Below are positions 1-9,870 of a DNA stretch of 64,000 bases, piece by piece (the first letter of the stretch is position 1; every line of letters starts with the position of its first letter). Below the pieces are notes generated by a model. The model was given only the letters and a program-made list of their open reading frames with translations. It ran no database searches and had not been told where the DNA came from. The stretch is taken from assembly GCA_963714875.1 (NCBI GenBank), contig CAVQQI010000011.1:186001-250000 (forward strand), given 5' to 3'. The stretch comes from JBAOHV01 sp963714875. Lineage in GTDB: Bacteria; Actinomycetota; Acidimicrobiia; Acidimicrobiales; Microtrichaceae. The translations under genes and the position numbers were made by a program.

Positions 1-569
1 TGGTGCTCAAGCTGGCGGCCTCGCTCGATGGCGGCACCGCTGCGCCCAACGGTTCGAGCCAGTGGATCACCTCACCCCCGGCGCGCGCCGATGGTCACCG
101 GCTGCGAGCCGAGTCCGACGCGATCCTGGTCGGTGCCGGAACGGTACGGCGTGACGATCCCTCGCTCACGGTTCGGGACTACCACCCGCCGGTCGAGCCG
201 ACGCACCGCTCACTCGACCCGACCCGGATCGTCCTCGGCCACGCACCGCCCGAGGCAGCGGTGCACCCGTGTCGGGAGATGGGCGGCGATCTCTGCGAGG
301 TGCTCGATGAGCTGGGCTCCGACGGCGTGCTGCAGCTGCTGGTCGAGGGCGGTGCCGCAACGGCGGGTGACTTCCACCGCGCCGGTCTGGTCGATCGCTA
401 CGTCATCTACGTCGCCCCGGCGCTCTTCGGCGGCAACGACGCGAACGCGCTCTTCGACGGCGCCGGCGCATGGGACATCAGCGAGGTCTGGCGGGGCGAG
501 TTCGTGGCGGTCGAGCGGGTCGGATCCGATCTCCGCATCGAGATGGCGGCTGCCAGGGACGAGGCCTGA
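1..569 (+). CDS. ribD: RibD reductase domain (5' truncated by window edge)
   Basis: This is the C-terminal reductase half of the bifunctional riboflavin enzyme RibD, which reduces 5-amino-6-ribosylamino-pyrimidinedione phosphate with NADPH. The visible 188 residues carry the family signatures LAASLDG, SQWITSP, RADGHRLRAESDAILVGAGT and, near the end, LLVEGG followed by FHRAGLVDR. The N-terminal zinc deaminase domain lies upstream of the window, so the true start is not visible. The stop TGA at 567-569 is one base before the ribE ATG, indicating one transcript for ribD-ribE-ribBA-ribH. The frame is intact. Identification is confident; only the missing half is unknown. Confidence 0.93.
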   Translation, partial: VLKLAASLDGGTAAPNGSSQWITSPPARADGHRLRAESDAILVGAGTVRRDDPSLTVRDYHPPVEPTHRSLDPTRIVLGHAPPEAAVHPCREMGGDLCEVLDELGSDGVLQLLVEGGAATAGDFHRAGLVDRYVIYVAPALFGGNDANALFDGAGAWDISEVWRGEFVAVERVGSDLRIEMAAARDEA

Positions 570-570
570 G

Positions 571-1182
571 ATGTTCACCGGAATCGTCGAGGAACTCGGC
601 GCTGTCGAGTCGCTGCAGGGATCGCGGCTGCGGCTCTCGGCCCGGCGGGTGCTCGAGGACGTCGCGATGGGGGCATCGATCGCCGTCAACGGCTGTTGTC
701 TGACCGTGGTCGCCTGGGGGGACGACTGGTGGGAGGCCGACGTCAGCGAGGAGACCTTCGCCCGGACGTCGTTGGGGGCGCTGGTCCGCGGCGACGCGGT
801 CAACCTCGAGCGTCCGGTGCGAGTGGCGGACCGACTCGGGGGTCACCTGGTCCAGGGGCATGTCGATGCGGTCGGTCGTGTCGTGGCGCCCGCCCCTGCA
901 CTGCACGTCGCCATGCCGGGAGCGTTGATGCGCTACGTCGTGGAGAAGGGCTCGATCACCGTCGACGGCGTGTCGCTGACCGTGGTCGAGGTCCTCGAGG
1001 ACGGGTTCACCGTCGCGGTGATTCCCCATACGTGCGAGGTGACGACCCTGGGTGGTCGGGTCGAGGGCGACGCGGTCAACCTGGAGGTCGATGTGATGGC
1101 CAAGTACGCCGAGCGACTGCTCGTTGCGTATCGCGAGCCGGCGGCGACCGGTCCGAACCGAGGAGACGACCATGAATCGTGA
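571..1182 (+). CDS. ribE: Riboflavin synthase, alpha subunit
   Basis: Riboflavin synthase performs dismutation of two 6,7-dimethyl-8-ribityllumazines to riboflavin, the last step of the pathway. The 203-residue protein begins with the classic MFTGIVEELG and contains two tandem lumazine-binding repeats (about 1-97 and 98-190). The duplicated signatures are NGCCLTVV / DGVSLTVV, and LVQGHVDAVG is also seen. Length matches the family. It starts one base after the ribD stop and its 3' end overlaps ribBA by 11 nt, so translation is probably coupled. The C-terminal PNRGDDHES tail lies inside the overlap and is likely unstructured. Confidence 0.96.
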   Translation: MFTGIVEELGAVESLQGSRLRLSARRVLEDVAMGASIAVNGCCLTVVAWGDDWWEADVSEETFARTSLGALVRGDAVNLERPVRVADRLGGHLVQGHVDAVGRVVAPAPALHVAMPGALMRYVVEKGSITVDGVSLTVVEVLEDGFTVAVIPHTCEVTTLGGRVEGDAVNLEVDVMAKYAERLLVAYREPAATGPNRGDDHES

Positions 1183-2419
1183 GCCGCTCGAACGACAGGG
1201 GGCCGAGGACTCCGCGTTCGCCTCGATCGAGGATGCGGTGGCAGCGATGGCCAGGGGTGAGATCATCGTCGTGGTCGATGATGAGGACCGCGAGAACGAG
1301 GGCGATCTGATCATGGCCGCCGAGGCGGCGACGCCCGAGGCCATCACGTTCTTCGTCCGCCACACCTCCGGGGTCATCTGCGCTCCCTTGACCGGGGATC
1401 GCCTCGACGAACTGGAGATCCCGCTGATGGTGCGGGACAACACGGAGTCGCACCGGACGGCGTTCACCTATTCGGTGGACTACGTCCACGGCACCTCGAC
1501 GGGCATCTCGGCGGCCGATCGGGCGACGACGATCCGTGCGTTGATCGATCCTGCGACCCGACCCGCAGACCTCGCCCGACCGGGGCACATCTTCCCGCTG
1601 CGTTACAGCGAGGGGGGCGTGCTCAAGCGTGCCGGACACACCGAGGCTGCGGTCGACCTGGCCCGGCTGGCCGGGATGGACCCCGCTGGTGTGCTGTGTG
1701 AGATCGTCAACGACGACGGCACCATGGCCAGGGTCCCCGACCTGATCGACTTCTGTCAGGAGCACGGGCTCCTCATGGTCACCATCGCCCAGCTGATCAA
1801 GTACCGCCGCCAGAACGAGAAGCTGGTACGTCGCGTCGCCGAGGCCCGCATTCCCACGCCCTGGGGCGACTTCACGTCCTACGTCTTCGAGTCCGTGCTC
1901 GACGGGGAGCAGCACGTGGCGATGGTGCGGGGTGCGGTGCAGGGCGAGCCGGACGTCCTGGTGCGGGTGCACTCCGAGTGCCTCACCGGTGACGTGTTCC
2001 ACTCCCTGCGCTGTGACTGCGGCGTGCAGCTGCACGCCGCGATGGAGAAGATCGCGGATGAAGGCCTCGGCGTGCTGGTGTACCTGCGTGGACACGAGGG
2101 CAGGGGCATCGGCCTCGGTCACAAGATCCGTGCCTACTCGCTGCAGGAGGAGGGCCGCGACACCGTGGACGCGAACGTCGAGCTGGGTCTGCCGATCGAC
2201 AGCCGCGAGTACGGGATCGGCGCGCAGATGCTCAACGATCTGGGCATCACCACGATGCGGCTGATGACCAACAACCCCACCAAGTTCGGTGGACTCGAAG
2301 GCTTCGGATTGGAGATCACCGACCGGGTACCGCTCGAGTCGGCACCCAACCCCGAGAACATCGAGTACCTGCGCACCAAGCGGGAGCGCATGGGTCACCT
2401 GCTCGACGGACTGGACTGA
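1172..2419 (+). CDS. ribBA: Bifunctional DHBP synthase / GTP cyclohydrolase II
   Basis: RibBA supplies both riboflavin precursors: DHBP synthase makes the four-carbon unit from ribulose 5-phosphate, and GTP cyclohydrolase II opens GTP. The N-terminal half (about 1-205) shows the acidic metal site DDEDRENEGDL and FVRHTSGVICAP. The C-terminal half (about 210-405) shows the zinc-binding cysteines in SECLTGDVFHSLRCDCG and the LRGHEGRGIGL motif. I chose ATG 1172 because GAGGAG lies 7 nt upstream; an earlier in-frame ATG at 1124 would add 16 residues overlapping ribE. The 415-residue length is normal for RibBA. Confidence 0.96.
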   Translation: MNREPLERQGAEDSAFASIEDAVAAMARGEIIVVVDDEDRENEGDLIMAAEAATPEAITFFVRHTSGVICAPLTGDRLDELEIPLMVRDNTESHRTAFTYSVDYVHGTSTGISAADRATTIRALIDPATRPADLARPGHIFPLRYSEGGVLKRAGHTEAAVDLARLAGMDPAGVLCEIVNDDGTMARVPDLIDFCQEHGLLMVTIAQLIKYRRQNEKLVRRVAEARIPTPWGDFTSYVFESVLDGEQHVAMVRGAVQGEPDVLVRVHSECLTGDVFHSLRCDCGVQLHAAMEKIADEGLGVLVYLRGHEGRGIGLGHKIRAYSLQEEGRDTVDANVELGLPIDSREYGIGAQMLNDLGITTMRLMTNNPTKFGGLEGFGLEITDRVPLESAPNPENIEYLRTKRERMGHLLDGLD

Positions 2420-2427
2420 GGCACCTG

Positions 2428-2931
2428 ATGGGCGTGGACTTCCGATCGACCGACCACGAGGAGTCCCCGGTTGCGGGTCAGGGCCGCCGACTGGGGATCA
2501 TCTGTGCACGTTGGAACGACATGATCACGCGGCGGATGCTGCACGGTGTCTGGGAGCAGCTGGCCGAGGCGGGGGTGTCGCCCGACGACGTGGAGCTGGT
2601 CTGGGTGCCGGGCGCGTTCGAGATCCCCCTGGCGGCGAAGGCGCTCGCCGAGACCGGACGGGTCGACGCGGTGATCACGCTGGGATGCGTCATCCGGGGC
2701 GACACCGCCCACTTCGAGTACGTCGCCGGTCCGGCGGCCGAGGGCATCCTGTCCGCGCAGCTCACGACCGGGGTGCCCATCGTGTTCGGAGTGCTCACCG
2801 TGGAGACCCGCCGGCAGGCGCTGGTCCGGTCGGTGGTCGATGGCGACGTCTCGGGCGACAACAAAGGGGCCGAGGCCGCCGCAACGGCGTTGGCGATGAT
2901 CAGCGCCCTGGAGCAGATCCGCGGGGAGTGA
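2428..2931 (+). CDS. ribH: 6,7-dimethyl-8-ribityllumazine synthase
   Basis: Lumazine synthase condenses the ribitylaminopyrimidine with DHBP and usually assembles as pentamers or 60-mer capsids. Family motifs are clear: LGIICARWND near the N terminus, WVPGAFEIPLAAKALA, TLGCVIRGDTAHFEYV and, at the C terminus, GDNKGAEAAATAL. The 167-residue length is typical. It begins 8 nt after ribBA and closes the riboflavin operon. Its stop lies 4 nt from the end of the convergent trmH-like gene, with no visible hairpin between them. Confidence 0.95.
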   Translation: MGVDFRSTDHEESPVAGQGRRLGIICARWNDMITRRMLHGVWEQLAEAGVSPDDVELVWVPGAFEIPLAAKALAETGRVDAVITLGCVIRGDTAHFEYVAGPAAEGILSAQLTTGVPIVFGVLTVETRRQALVRSVVDGDVSGDNKGAEAAATALAMISALEQIRGE

Positions 2932-2935
2932 GCAC

Positions 2936-3759
2936 TCAGGTCCAACCGCGGCGCGCTGCTGCGAAGGCCGACACCACCGCCATCGCGGTCGCCACGTTCA
3001 GCGAGTCCACACCGGTCGCCATCGGCACCCGGACCGACACGTCGCAGTCGACGATGCTGGCAGCGGTGAGCCCGGGACCCTCCGCTCCCACCACGAGCGC
3101 GAACGGTTCGTCGAGCAGCCCCTCCGATGCCGCACGATCGACGTCGATCCCGTCGCTCGACGGGCTCAGCGCGATGGTGCGCGATGCCGTGTTGCGCGGC
3201 GAGCTGCAGGGTCGTCGCAGTCGAGTCCGTCCTCGCGAACGGGATCCGCAGCGTCCAGCCCGACGACACCCGGATGCTGCGTCGGTACAGCGGATCGGTG
3301 CACGCCTCGTCCATGATCACGGCATCGAGGCCCAGCGCGGCAGCGTTGCGGAACAGCGACCCCACGTTCTCGTTGTCGCTCACCGCCTTCGAGCACCAGC
3401 ACCCGACGCGCTCGGCGCAGCAGGTCGGGGGCATCGATCGGGCCGGGTCGATCAGCGGCGGCGAGCACGCCTCGGTGCACGTCGAACCCGGCCACCGCAG
3501 CGAGCACGGCCCGGTCGGCGACCATGACGGGCCCGATGCCGGTCAGTCGTCCGTGCAGCGAGCCCCACCTGGCGCTGGAGATCAGCACCGATCGGAGTCG
3601 ATGGGTGCTGGCCAGCAGCTGGTCGAGCGCCGGGAGCCCCTCCACGACGAAGATGCCATGGGGAGCCCGCCCCGACTCGAGAGCTCGGCGTGCCGCTGCA
3701 TCGGTGAGGTGGCGGTAGTCGTCGAGTCGGGGGTCGTCGGGGTCGTCGATCACCTGCAC
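2936..3759 (-). CDS. TrmH/SpoU-family RNA 2'-O-methyltransferase (two frameshifts)
   Basis: When three frames are joined this is a complete SpoU methyltransferase of about 273 residues. The N-terminal part reads QVIDDPDDPRLDDYRHLTD; the catalytic knot carries SDNENVGSLFRNAAALGLDAV, then LVVGAEGPGL, and ends with VPMATGVDSLNVATAMAV. These are SPOUT motifs 1-3, for AdoMet-dependent ribose methylation of tRNA or rRNA. Frame breaks lie near 3387 (one extra G) and near 3180; both act as +1 insertions and no conserved residue is lost. The GTG start at 3759 is 23 nt after the GGDEF/EAL stop, so it is probably the second gene of that operon. Sequence error is more likely than decay. Confidence 0.8.
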
Positions 3760-3782
3760 GGCGACCAGTCTGGACCCTCTGC

Positions 3783-6700
3783 TCAGAGCGAGACGCGATC
3801 GGTCGAGATCGCCCGGTCCACCGCGAGGAGCTCGCGGAAGTCCGCTTCCGCCACCGGCCGTGAGTACAGGTACCCCTGCCCGTAGCGGCAGCCGAGCTCC
3901 TGGAGGATCGCGTCCTGCGGCTCGGTCTCGATGCCTTCGGCGATGGTGCGCACACCCAGCTCCCGGGCGAGTTCGAGCACGGCGGACACGATCTGTCGGC
4001 TGGTGCCGGTCTCGAGTCCGTCGACGAAGCTCTTGTCGATCTTCAGCACGTCGAAGTCGAACTGCTGGATGTAGCCCAGCGAGGAGTAGCCGGTGCCGAA
4101 GTCGTCGACAGCCAGGCGGGATCCCATCGCTCTGAGCCGTTGCATCGTGGCGCGGATCTTGTCGGTCTCGGTGATCAACGTCGACTCGGTGACCTCGAGC
4201 ACCAGTCGTTCCGCCGGCAGCCCGGCGCGCCGGAGGGTGTCGGACACGGTGGTCACGATGAGGTCGTCGTGCAGCTGCTGGACCGAGAGGTTCACCGAGA
4301 TGGTGAAGTCCATCATCGGCTCGCCGAAGTCGGCCCGCCACGCTGCCAGGTCGGTGCAGGCGCGGTCGAGGATCCACTCGCCCAACGCCGAGATCATCCC
4401 GGTCTCCTCGGCGAGTGGGATGAAGAGCCCGGGGCCGACCAGCCCTCGCTGGGGGTGGTCCCAGCGGATCAGCGCCTCTGCCCCCACGATGCGGCGGCTC
4501 TCGATGTCCACCACCGGCTGGTAGTGCGCGAGGAACTGCTCCGAGGTGATGGCCCTGGCCAGGTCCGCTCGCATCTCGAGGCGGTCGAACGACGCGGTGT
4601 GCATCTCGGTCTCGAACACGACGGCCTGACGCCGGCCTCTGGTCTTCGCCCTGTACATCGCGATGTCCGCGTTGCGCAGCAGGATCTCGCCGGTGTTGGT
4701 GCGGTCGTGGTCGAACACGATGCCCGCCGAGGCCGTCATCGTGAGCTCGCGTCCGTCGATCTCGTAGGGGAGCGCGATCGCGGACAGCACCTGCTCGGCC
4801 AGGTCGGTCACGTGGTTCTCCCCGTGGGCCCGTTCGAGCACCACGACGAACTCGTCGCCGCCGACGCGGGCGGCGACGTCGCCGAACCCGAGCAGCGCGG
4901 TGATGCGCGAGGCAGCGGCGACGAGCACCCGATCGCCGAAGCCGTGCCCCAACGAGTCGTTGACGTCCTTGAAGTCATCCAGGCCGATCAGGATGGCCGC
5001 GACGGTGGTGCTGCCGCTGTTGCGTCCGAGCATGCCATCGAGCTCGTCCAGCGCCTGGACCCGGTTGGCGAGTCCGGTGAGCTCGTCGTGGGTGGCCTGG
5101 TAGCGCAGGCGCTGCTCCATGCCCTTGCGGTCGGTCACGTCGCGGGCGTTCAGCACGAAGCCGCCGACCGCCGGTTCGCCACGGAGGTCGGTGATCGAGG
5201 TCTCGATGGTTCGCCAGTCGTCCTCTGCATTGCGGTAGGTGAACTCGAACAGCGCCGGTGCGCCGGTCGTGCTGGGTCCGTCGTCGCTGAGCTGGCAGTC
5301 CCAGTCGATGCTGCTGTCCCGGAACACCTGGGCGATGTGGCGGCCCAGCAGGCCGTCCACCTGGGCGTTGAAGACCTGGTCGACCGAGGGACTGGCGTAC
5401 TTGATCGCCCCCGAGGGATCGAGCACGACCACCAGGTCGGTCGAGTTCTGCACCAGCGCCTTGAACCGAGCCTCGGAGAAGGCCAGCAGCTCTTCGGCCT
5501 GCTTCCGGTCACCGATCTCACGCAGGTTCAGCAGCAGACCGCCGATGTTCGGGTCATCTGCGAGGTCCGCGCCCATGACCTCGAACCAGTGGTAGGTCCC
5601 GGCGAAGTGACGGAGCCGGAGCTCGACCGATTCCCGGACCCCGGATCGGAACTCGTCCAACATGGCAACAGCGGTCGCGACGTCGTCCGGGTGCACGAGC
5701 CGCATGACGTCGAAGTCGCCGAGGCCCTCGAGGGGGTAGCCGAGCAGACGTCGGGCGACAGGGGAGACGTAGAGCAGCTCGAGCTGGGGTCCCAGCACCG
5801 TCACGATGTCCGACGAGTTGTCGATCAGGGAGGCGAAGCGGTCCTCGCTGCGCTGGCGCACCTGCTGCTCGGTGTGCTCCACCGCGCGGAAGGCAATGGC
5901 GGACTCACGGCACAGCGCGGTCACCGCGTTGGTCTCGTCGTCGGTCAGCCGTCGGTTCGTGACGAGCAGCAGTGCGGCGACGACGTCGCCCTGGACCACC
6001 ACCAGCCCGGCCATCGCGTGCTGGTCCTCGGCCGGCGCAACCAGCGTCACCAGCGTCGCGTTCGACAGCTGCTGGCGACCCTCGAGATCGTCCTGGAGCG
6101 ATCGAACCTGCGCGGCGAGCTCGGCGGCCCGCTCGATTCCATCCTCCGAGCGGGGGTCGAGCACCAGCCCGCCGGTGACGTAGCCGCGACGCAGAACCTG
6201 TTCGGCGCCGATCGTGATGATGCGTGCCACGTCGTCGGTCGTCTCCGCGCTCACGAGCCGCTCGCCGACCGCTCGCAGGCTCGACTCGAGCGCGGCGAGC
6301 TCCTCGTTCTGACGCACCAGTCGACCGAGGCGGGTCACCACCAGCGGAGCGAGCGCCAAGGACGCGATGCCCGGCAGGACCAGGTCCGAGGCGTCGCCGC
6401 GGGCCAGGCCGATGACGATCAGCGTCGGCGGGGTGATCAGCGCGAGCGCGAGGGTCATGATCCGACGGGAGGTCAGGCGACGCATCAGCGTCGGATCCGA
6501 CGGTCGACTCGTCAGGAACACCACCGACGGGTGCAGCAGCCCGGCGCAACCGAAGATGAAGGCGAACGGGGCGACGTACAGTCGCATGTCGTTGCCGAGC
6601 AGCCCGGCGGTCACCATCGTGGCGACGATGTCGAGCGCGAACGTCGCCACCAGCCCGGCCGCCAGGAGTCGGTTGCTGGTCGATCGCTGGGATCCGGAGA

Positions 6701-7279
6701 CCAGCGCCAGCACGGCCACGACGACGAGCAGCAGCGACAGCACGGCGTACACGACGTTGGTGACCTTGGCCGCCATCGTCGCGTCGGAGTCGCGCAGGTA
6801 CGGGATCAGGATGACCGTCCACTGCACCAGGGCCACCGCGACGCCGCCGACCACCGCGTCGATGATCGGATCCAGGGTGAAGCGCTGGACGCGACGATGG
6901 ACGATGGTGAGGATCGCGATCAGGAAGATCACCAGCGGCATGAAGGCGAACGCGTCGGCGATCGACGGGAACGGGTAGTCGAGCCCGCGGAGCCCCCGTC
7001 GATGGCTCGCACCAGTCCGCCGGTCGAGCGAGATCGTTCCCGCCAGCACGATGAGGCTGCCGGGCGTCGGATGAGGCTGGAAGGCGTCGCACCCGCCTCC
7101 AGGCGATGCCCACCGTCACCCATCCGAACACCGAGTACGCGATGGGCTTCGAGCACACCGGCAGCACCAGGAACACCACGCCGAAGACTGCGGCCACGAC
7201 CAGGTATCTGCGGAAGGCGCGAGGTCCCTCTCGGGCGGTGCTGTGCCTCGATCGTTGCCGCGGTGGTGTCGCTGGTCAT
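3783..7279 (-). CDS. Membrane-anchored PAS-GGDEF-EAL cyclic-di-GMP protein (frameshifted N terminus)
   Basis: This large signalling protein (about 1164 residues if repaired; 1088 uninterrupted from 7049) makes and/or degrades cyclic di-GMP. About eight hydrophobic segments come first, then a GAF-like region, two PAS domains (SLIDNSSDIVTVLG and ALVQNSTDLVVVLDPSG), a GGDEF domain with intact ARVGGDEFVVVLE, and an EAL domain with GAEALIRWDHP, DDFGTGYSSL and KIDKSFV. Both catalytic signatures are intact, so either activity is possible. I place the start at the ATG at 7279. From there two +1 shifts (near 7220 and 7088) must be bridged; the bridged frame gives hydrophobic LVVAAVFGVVFLVLPVC and then GSLIVLAGTISLDRR. 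The trmH-like gene follows 23 nt downstream. Confidence 0.85.
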
Positions 7280-7423
7280 GGCGCCTCGGTCGACGAGCTA
7301 CCGTCAGTGATCGGCAGCCAGCCGGGTTGAGAATCAAGCATCCGGAGGGGCCCCTGGCGCTCCGCTCGCTGGCTGACTCCGGTGTCCGAGGGCCCGTCGC
7401 GTCGGGTCGGGAGCGCGGTCGGG

Positions 7424-7862
7424 TTACGTCGCCCTGACCTGTCGGCGCATCCGCAGCAGGGCGAGCACCCCGAACACGACGATCCAGACAATCAGCCCGA
7501 TGTACGCGATGGCTGGCATCGGTTGGGGGCTGTCGAGCCAGGTTCGACGCAACCACGATGAACACGTAGGGAGCGAAGAACATCGCGCCCACCAAGGCGG
7601 CCCATGGCAGTGCGTCGCCCGGGTCCGTGAGGGGTCCGCAGGATCTTGACGGTGATCGCCTGAGCGATGCCGTACGGCGGGGCAGTCACGATGTCGATGA
7701 GCAGGAACCACCAGGGTTCACGCCGTACTCGCCGAGCGTCGGCCACACGATCAGGGCACGTGCAGCAGAGAACGCAACGATCCCGATCGCCCACGCACGG
7801 CCGAACATGCCCAGTGAGCGGACCTCGCGCACGGTGCTCGGCCGACTCCGAGTACTCGTCAC
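7424..7862 (-). CDS. Small multispanning membrane protein (three frameshifts)
   Basis: No single frame is open, but joining frames yields a coherent protein of about 145 residues with four hydrophobic stretches: AWAIGIVAFSAARALIVW, WWFLLIDIVTAPPYGIA, ALVGAMFFAPYVFIVVAS and AYIGLIVWIVVFGVLALL, ending in a basic MRRQVRAT tail. The GTG at 7862 is preceded by GAGGAG at a good distance. Shifts are needed near 7720 (one base missing), between 7600 and 7640, and near 7535 (extra bases). I do not recognise a function; it looks like a conserved actinobacterial membrane protein. The 144 nt down to the GGDEF/EAL start contain no other gene. Confidence 0.6.
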
Positions 7863-7987
7863 GCTGGACTCCTCGCCGTGGCGTCGATACGACGCCGTCA
7901 GCTACGACGCAATGGAGAGGCTACCGGCGGGTCGACGGAGTTGGACGGACCATGCTGATCGGTGTGGGCGACACGTCCGGTCGGGGT

Positions 7988-8755
7988 TCAGTCGAGCACG
8001 ATCGGCAGGTCCATCTCGGCCCACAGCTGCGGGGAGAACCCCTCCATCGACCACTTGTACACCCGCGGACGGATGACGGCGATCTGCTCGAGCATCTCGG
8101 GCATCCACATGGCGGTCGGTACGACCTCGCCGCCCATGAAGTGTCGAGCAGGCGCCAGCTGGCGCACCGGCAGCCCGTAGTGGGTGGCGAAGAACTCGAA
8201 CATCCAGCTGTCGATGAGGAAGCAGAAGCCGCCGGCCCCCGAGGAGATGCCGAACTGGAACGCCACACGGTGCAGTTCGTTGGCCACGCCGAGGCCGCGC
8301 TGCGACGGGCGGACCGCCAATGATCCGATCTCACACAGCCTGCCGGACCGCACCGGGATCTGGGGTCGGAACTGGCTGACGGGGAGTTCGTCGTAGTCGC
8401 CCAGGATCGTGCGGCACACGCCCATCACCCGGCCGTCCTCCTCGGTCACGACGTGCAGCGTGCTTCCCTCGCGCCACGGCTCGGTCTCCTCGACCCACTG
8501 CCGTGGCGACTCCTTGCAGAAGCCGGACGTGCGGAAGACCGAGTACACGAATCTCTCCGCCTCGTCCCAGAGCTCGTGGTCGGGGCCCACGTTGCAGACC
8601 CGGAGGGAGTCGTCGAGGCGTTCGGGCTCGAAGTGGTACTGGTCGGTGTGTGGCTGGGGCCCGGGGCCCTCGTCGCCGTAGTCCGGATCAGTTCGGTAGG
8701 TGGTGGTCAGCGCCAACGTGTCTCGCCCCTGGTGACACGTCCTCCCCAGCAGCAC
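7988..8755 (-). CDS. GNAT N-acyltransferase, autoinducer-synthase/FeeM-like
   Basis: The 255-residue protein resembles the acyl-homoserine-lactone synthase / N-acyl amino acid synthase branch of the GNAT fold. Seen in order: ERFVYSVFRTSGFC, a substrate-side strand STLHVVTEEDGRVMGVCRTI, then GRLCEIGSLAVRPSQRGLGV with the acyl-CoA/ACP pyrophosphate loop QRGLGV, and FLIDSWMFEFFATHYGLPV. FeeM-type enzymes attach fatty acyl chains from acyl-ACP to amino acids. The GTG start at 8755 is uncertain; a TTG 39 nt downstream (before ALTTTY) would also fit. It stands alone on the minus strand, divergent from hisG. Family assignment is by motif only. Confidence 0.6.
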   Translation of the reverse strand: MLLGRTCHQGRDTLALTTTYRTDPDYGDEGPGPQPHTDQYHFEPERLDDSLRVCNVGPDHELWDEAERFVYSVFRTSGFCKESPRQWVEETEPWREGSTLHVVTEEDGRVMGVCRTILGDYDELPVSQFRPQIPVRSGRLCEIGSLAVRPSQRGLGVANELHRVAFQFGISSGAGGFCFLIDSWMFEFFATHYGLPVRQLAPARHFMGGEVVPTAMWMPEMLEQIAVIRPRVYKWSMEGFSPQLWAEMDLPIVLD

Positions 8756-8971
8756 GGACTCCCATGCCGGACGACGGGTTGAGTCAATCAGACGCGGGCA
8801 TCCGCGACAAGTGAAAGTTCACGACCTATCATCCGCCGCCCCTTGCCGGGCGGTGCTGCGGGCATCACGTCGTCCGCTGCGCCGGAGAAGGTGCGCCCAC
8901 AGGTGCGGTGACGGCTCGTCGGGTCAGCGGGATGCAGCGCATCTCGTTCGCGTGCCCGGCGGCCACCCGGC

Positions 8972-8977
8972 TACCCT
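8972..8977 (+). promoter_or_regulatory. Putative leaderless -10 element (TACCCT) for hisG
   Basis: TACCCT ends 7 nt before the GTG start of hisG, so transcription would begin at or next to the start codon. No Shine-Dalgarno sequence is visible. The same spacing recurs at argC, tlyA, scpA and the chorismate mutase gene. The remaining 8756-8971 contains no gene. Confidence 0.5.
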
Positions 8978-8984
8978 CGGCGCC

Positions 8985-9860
8985 GTGCTCAAGCTCGTAC
9001 TCCCCAAGGGTTCTCTCGAGAAGGCCACCATGGAGCTGTTCTCCGCCGCGGATCTGTCCGTGCAGCGCAGCTCCTCGGTGGACTACTCGGCGACGATCGA
9101 CGACCCTCGAATCGACAGCGTGCGGATCCTGCGTCCACAGGAGATCCCGACCTACGTCGCCGACGGCCTGTTCGACCTGGGCATCACCGGTCGTGACTGG
9201 GTCGAGGAGACCGGGTCCGACGTCGTCAGTCTGGGTGAGCTGCGGTACTCCAAGGCGACGAGCAAGCCGATCAAGGTCGTGCTCGCGGTGCCGGAGGACT
9301 CTCCGTACCGGCGGGCCGACGATCTGCCCGCCGGCGTCAAGGTCTCGACCGAGTACATGGGCATCACGCAGCGGTTCTTCGCGTCACGCGGCATCGATGC
9401 CGACATCCGGCTGTCCTACGGCGCCACCGAGGCAAAGGTGCCCGACATCGTCGACTGCATCATCGAGATCACCGAGACCGGCCGAGCACTGCGAGCCGCC
9501 GGGTTGCGGATCATCGAAGAGGTCCTGGTCTCCTACACCGAGCTGGTGGCCAACCCCGTCGCGTACGCCGATCCCGACAAGCGCCACGCCATGGAGCAGG
9601 TCATGACGTTGCTGCTCGGGGTCATGGAGGCGCGTGGCAAGGTCCTGGTGAAGCTGAACGTGGCGAAGGACCGTCTGGACGAGGTGATCGGTGTGTTGCC
9701 GGCGATGAAGACCCCCACGGTGAACGAGCTCTACGGTGCGGCCGGGTACGCGGTGGAGACCGTCGTGCCGAAGAACGAGATCAACATCTTGATCCCGGCG
9801 CTGTCGGACGCGGGGGCGACCGACATCATCGAGCTCCCGCTGTCCAAGATCGTCCACTGA
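8985..9860 (+). CDS. hisG: ATP phosphoribosyltransferase (long form)
   Basis: HisG commits ATP and PRPP to histidine synthesis. The 291-residue protein starts LKLVLPKGSLEKATMELF, contains GLFDLGITGRDWVEE and the PRPP-loop region DIVDCIIEITETGRALR, and has the C-terminal regulatory domain ending AGATDIIELPLSKIVH. It is therefore the HisZ-independent, feedback-inhibited long form. The start is taken at GTG 8985; an upstream in-frame extension to 8811 has no conserved sequence. No other his gene lies nearby. A small cold-shock-like gene follows after 10 nt. Confidence 0.93.
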   Translation: MLKLVLPKGSLEKATMELFSAADLSVQRSSSVDYSATIDDPRIDSVRILRPQEIPTYVADGLFDLGITGRDWVEETGSDVVSLGELRYSKATSKPIKVVLAVPEDSPYRRADDLPAGVKVSTEYMGITQRFFASRGIDADIRLSYGATEAKVPDIVDCIIEITETGRALRAAGLRIIEEVLVSYTELVANPVAYADPDKRHAMEQVMTLLLGVMEARGKVLVKLNVAKDRLDEVIGVLPAMKTPTVNELYGAAGYAVETVVPKNEINILIPALSDAGATDIIELPLSKIVH

Positions 9861-9870
9861 GCCCGGTCCG

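Noticed and set aside
2936..3759. trmH-like gene as a decayed pseudogene
   Set aside because: All SPOUT motifs survive across the three frames and the only defects are two single-base insertions like those in essential genes nearby.
4140..7310. Plus-strand open frame of over 1000 residues
   Set aside because: It is antisense to the GGDEF/EAL gene, His/Arg/Gly/Asp-rich, and has no recognisable motif; an effect of GC-rich codon use.
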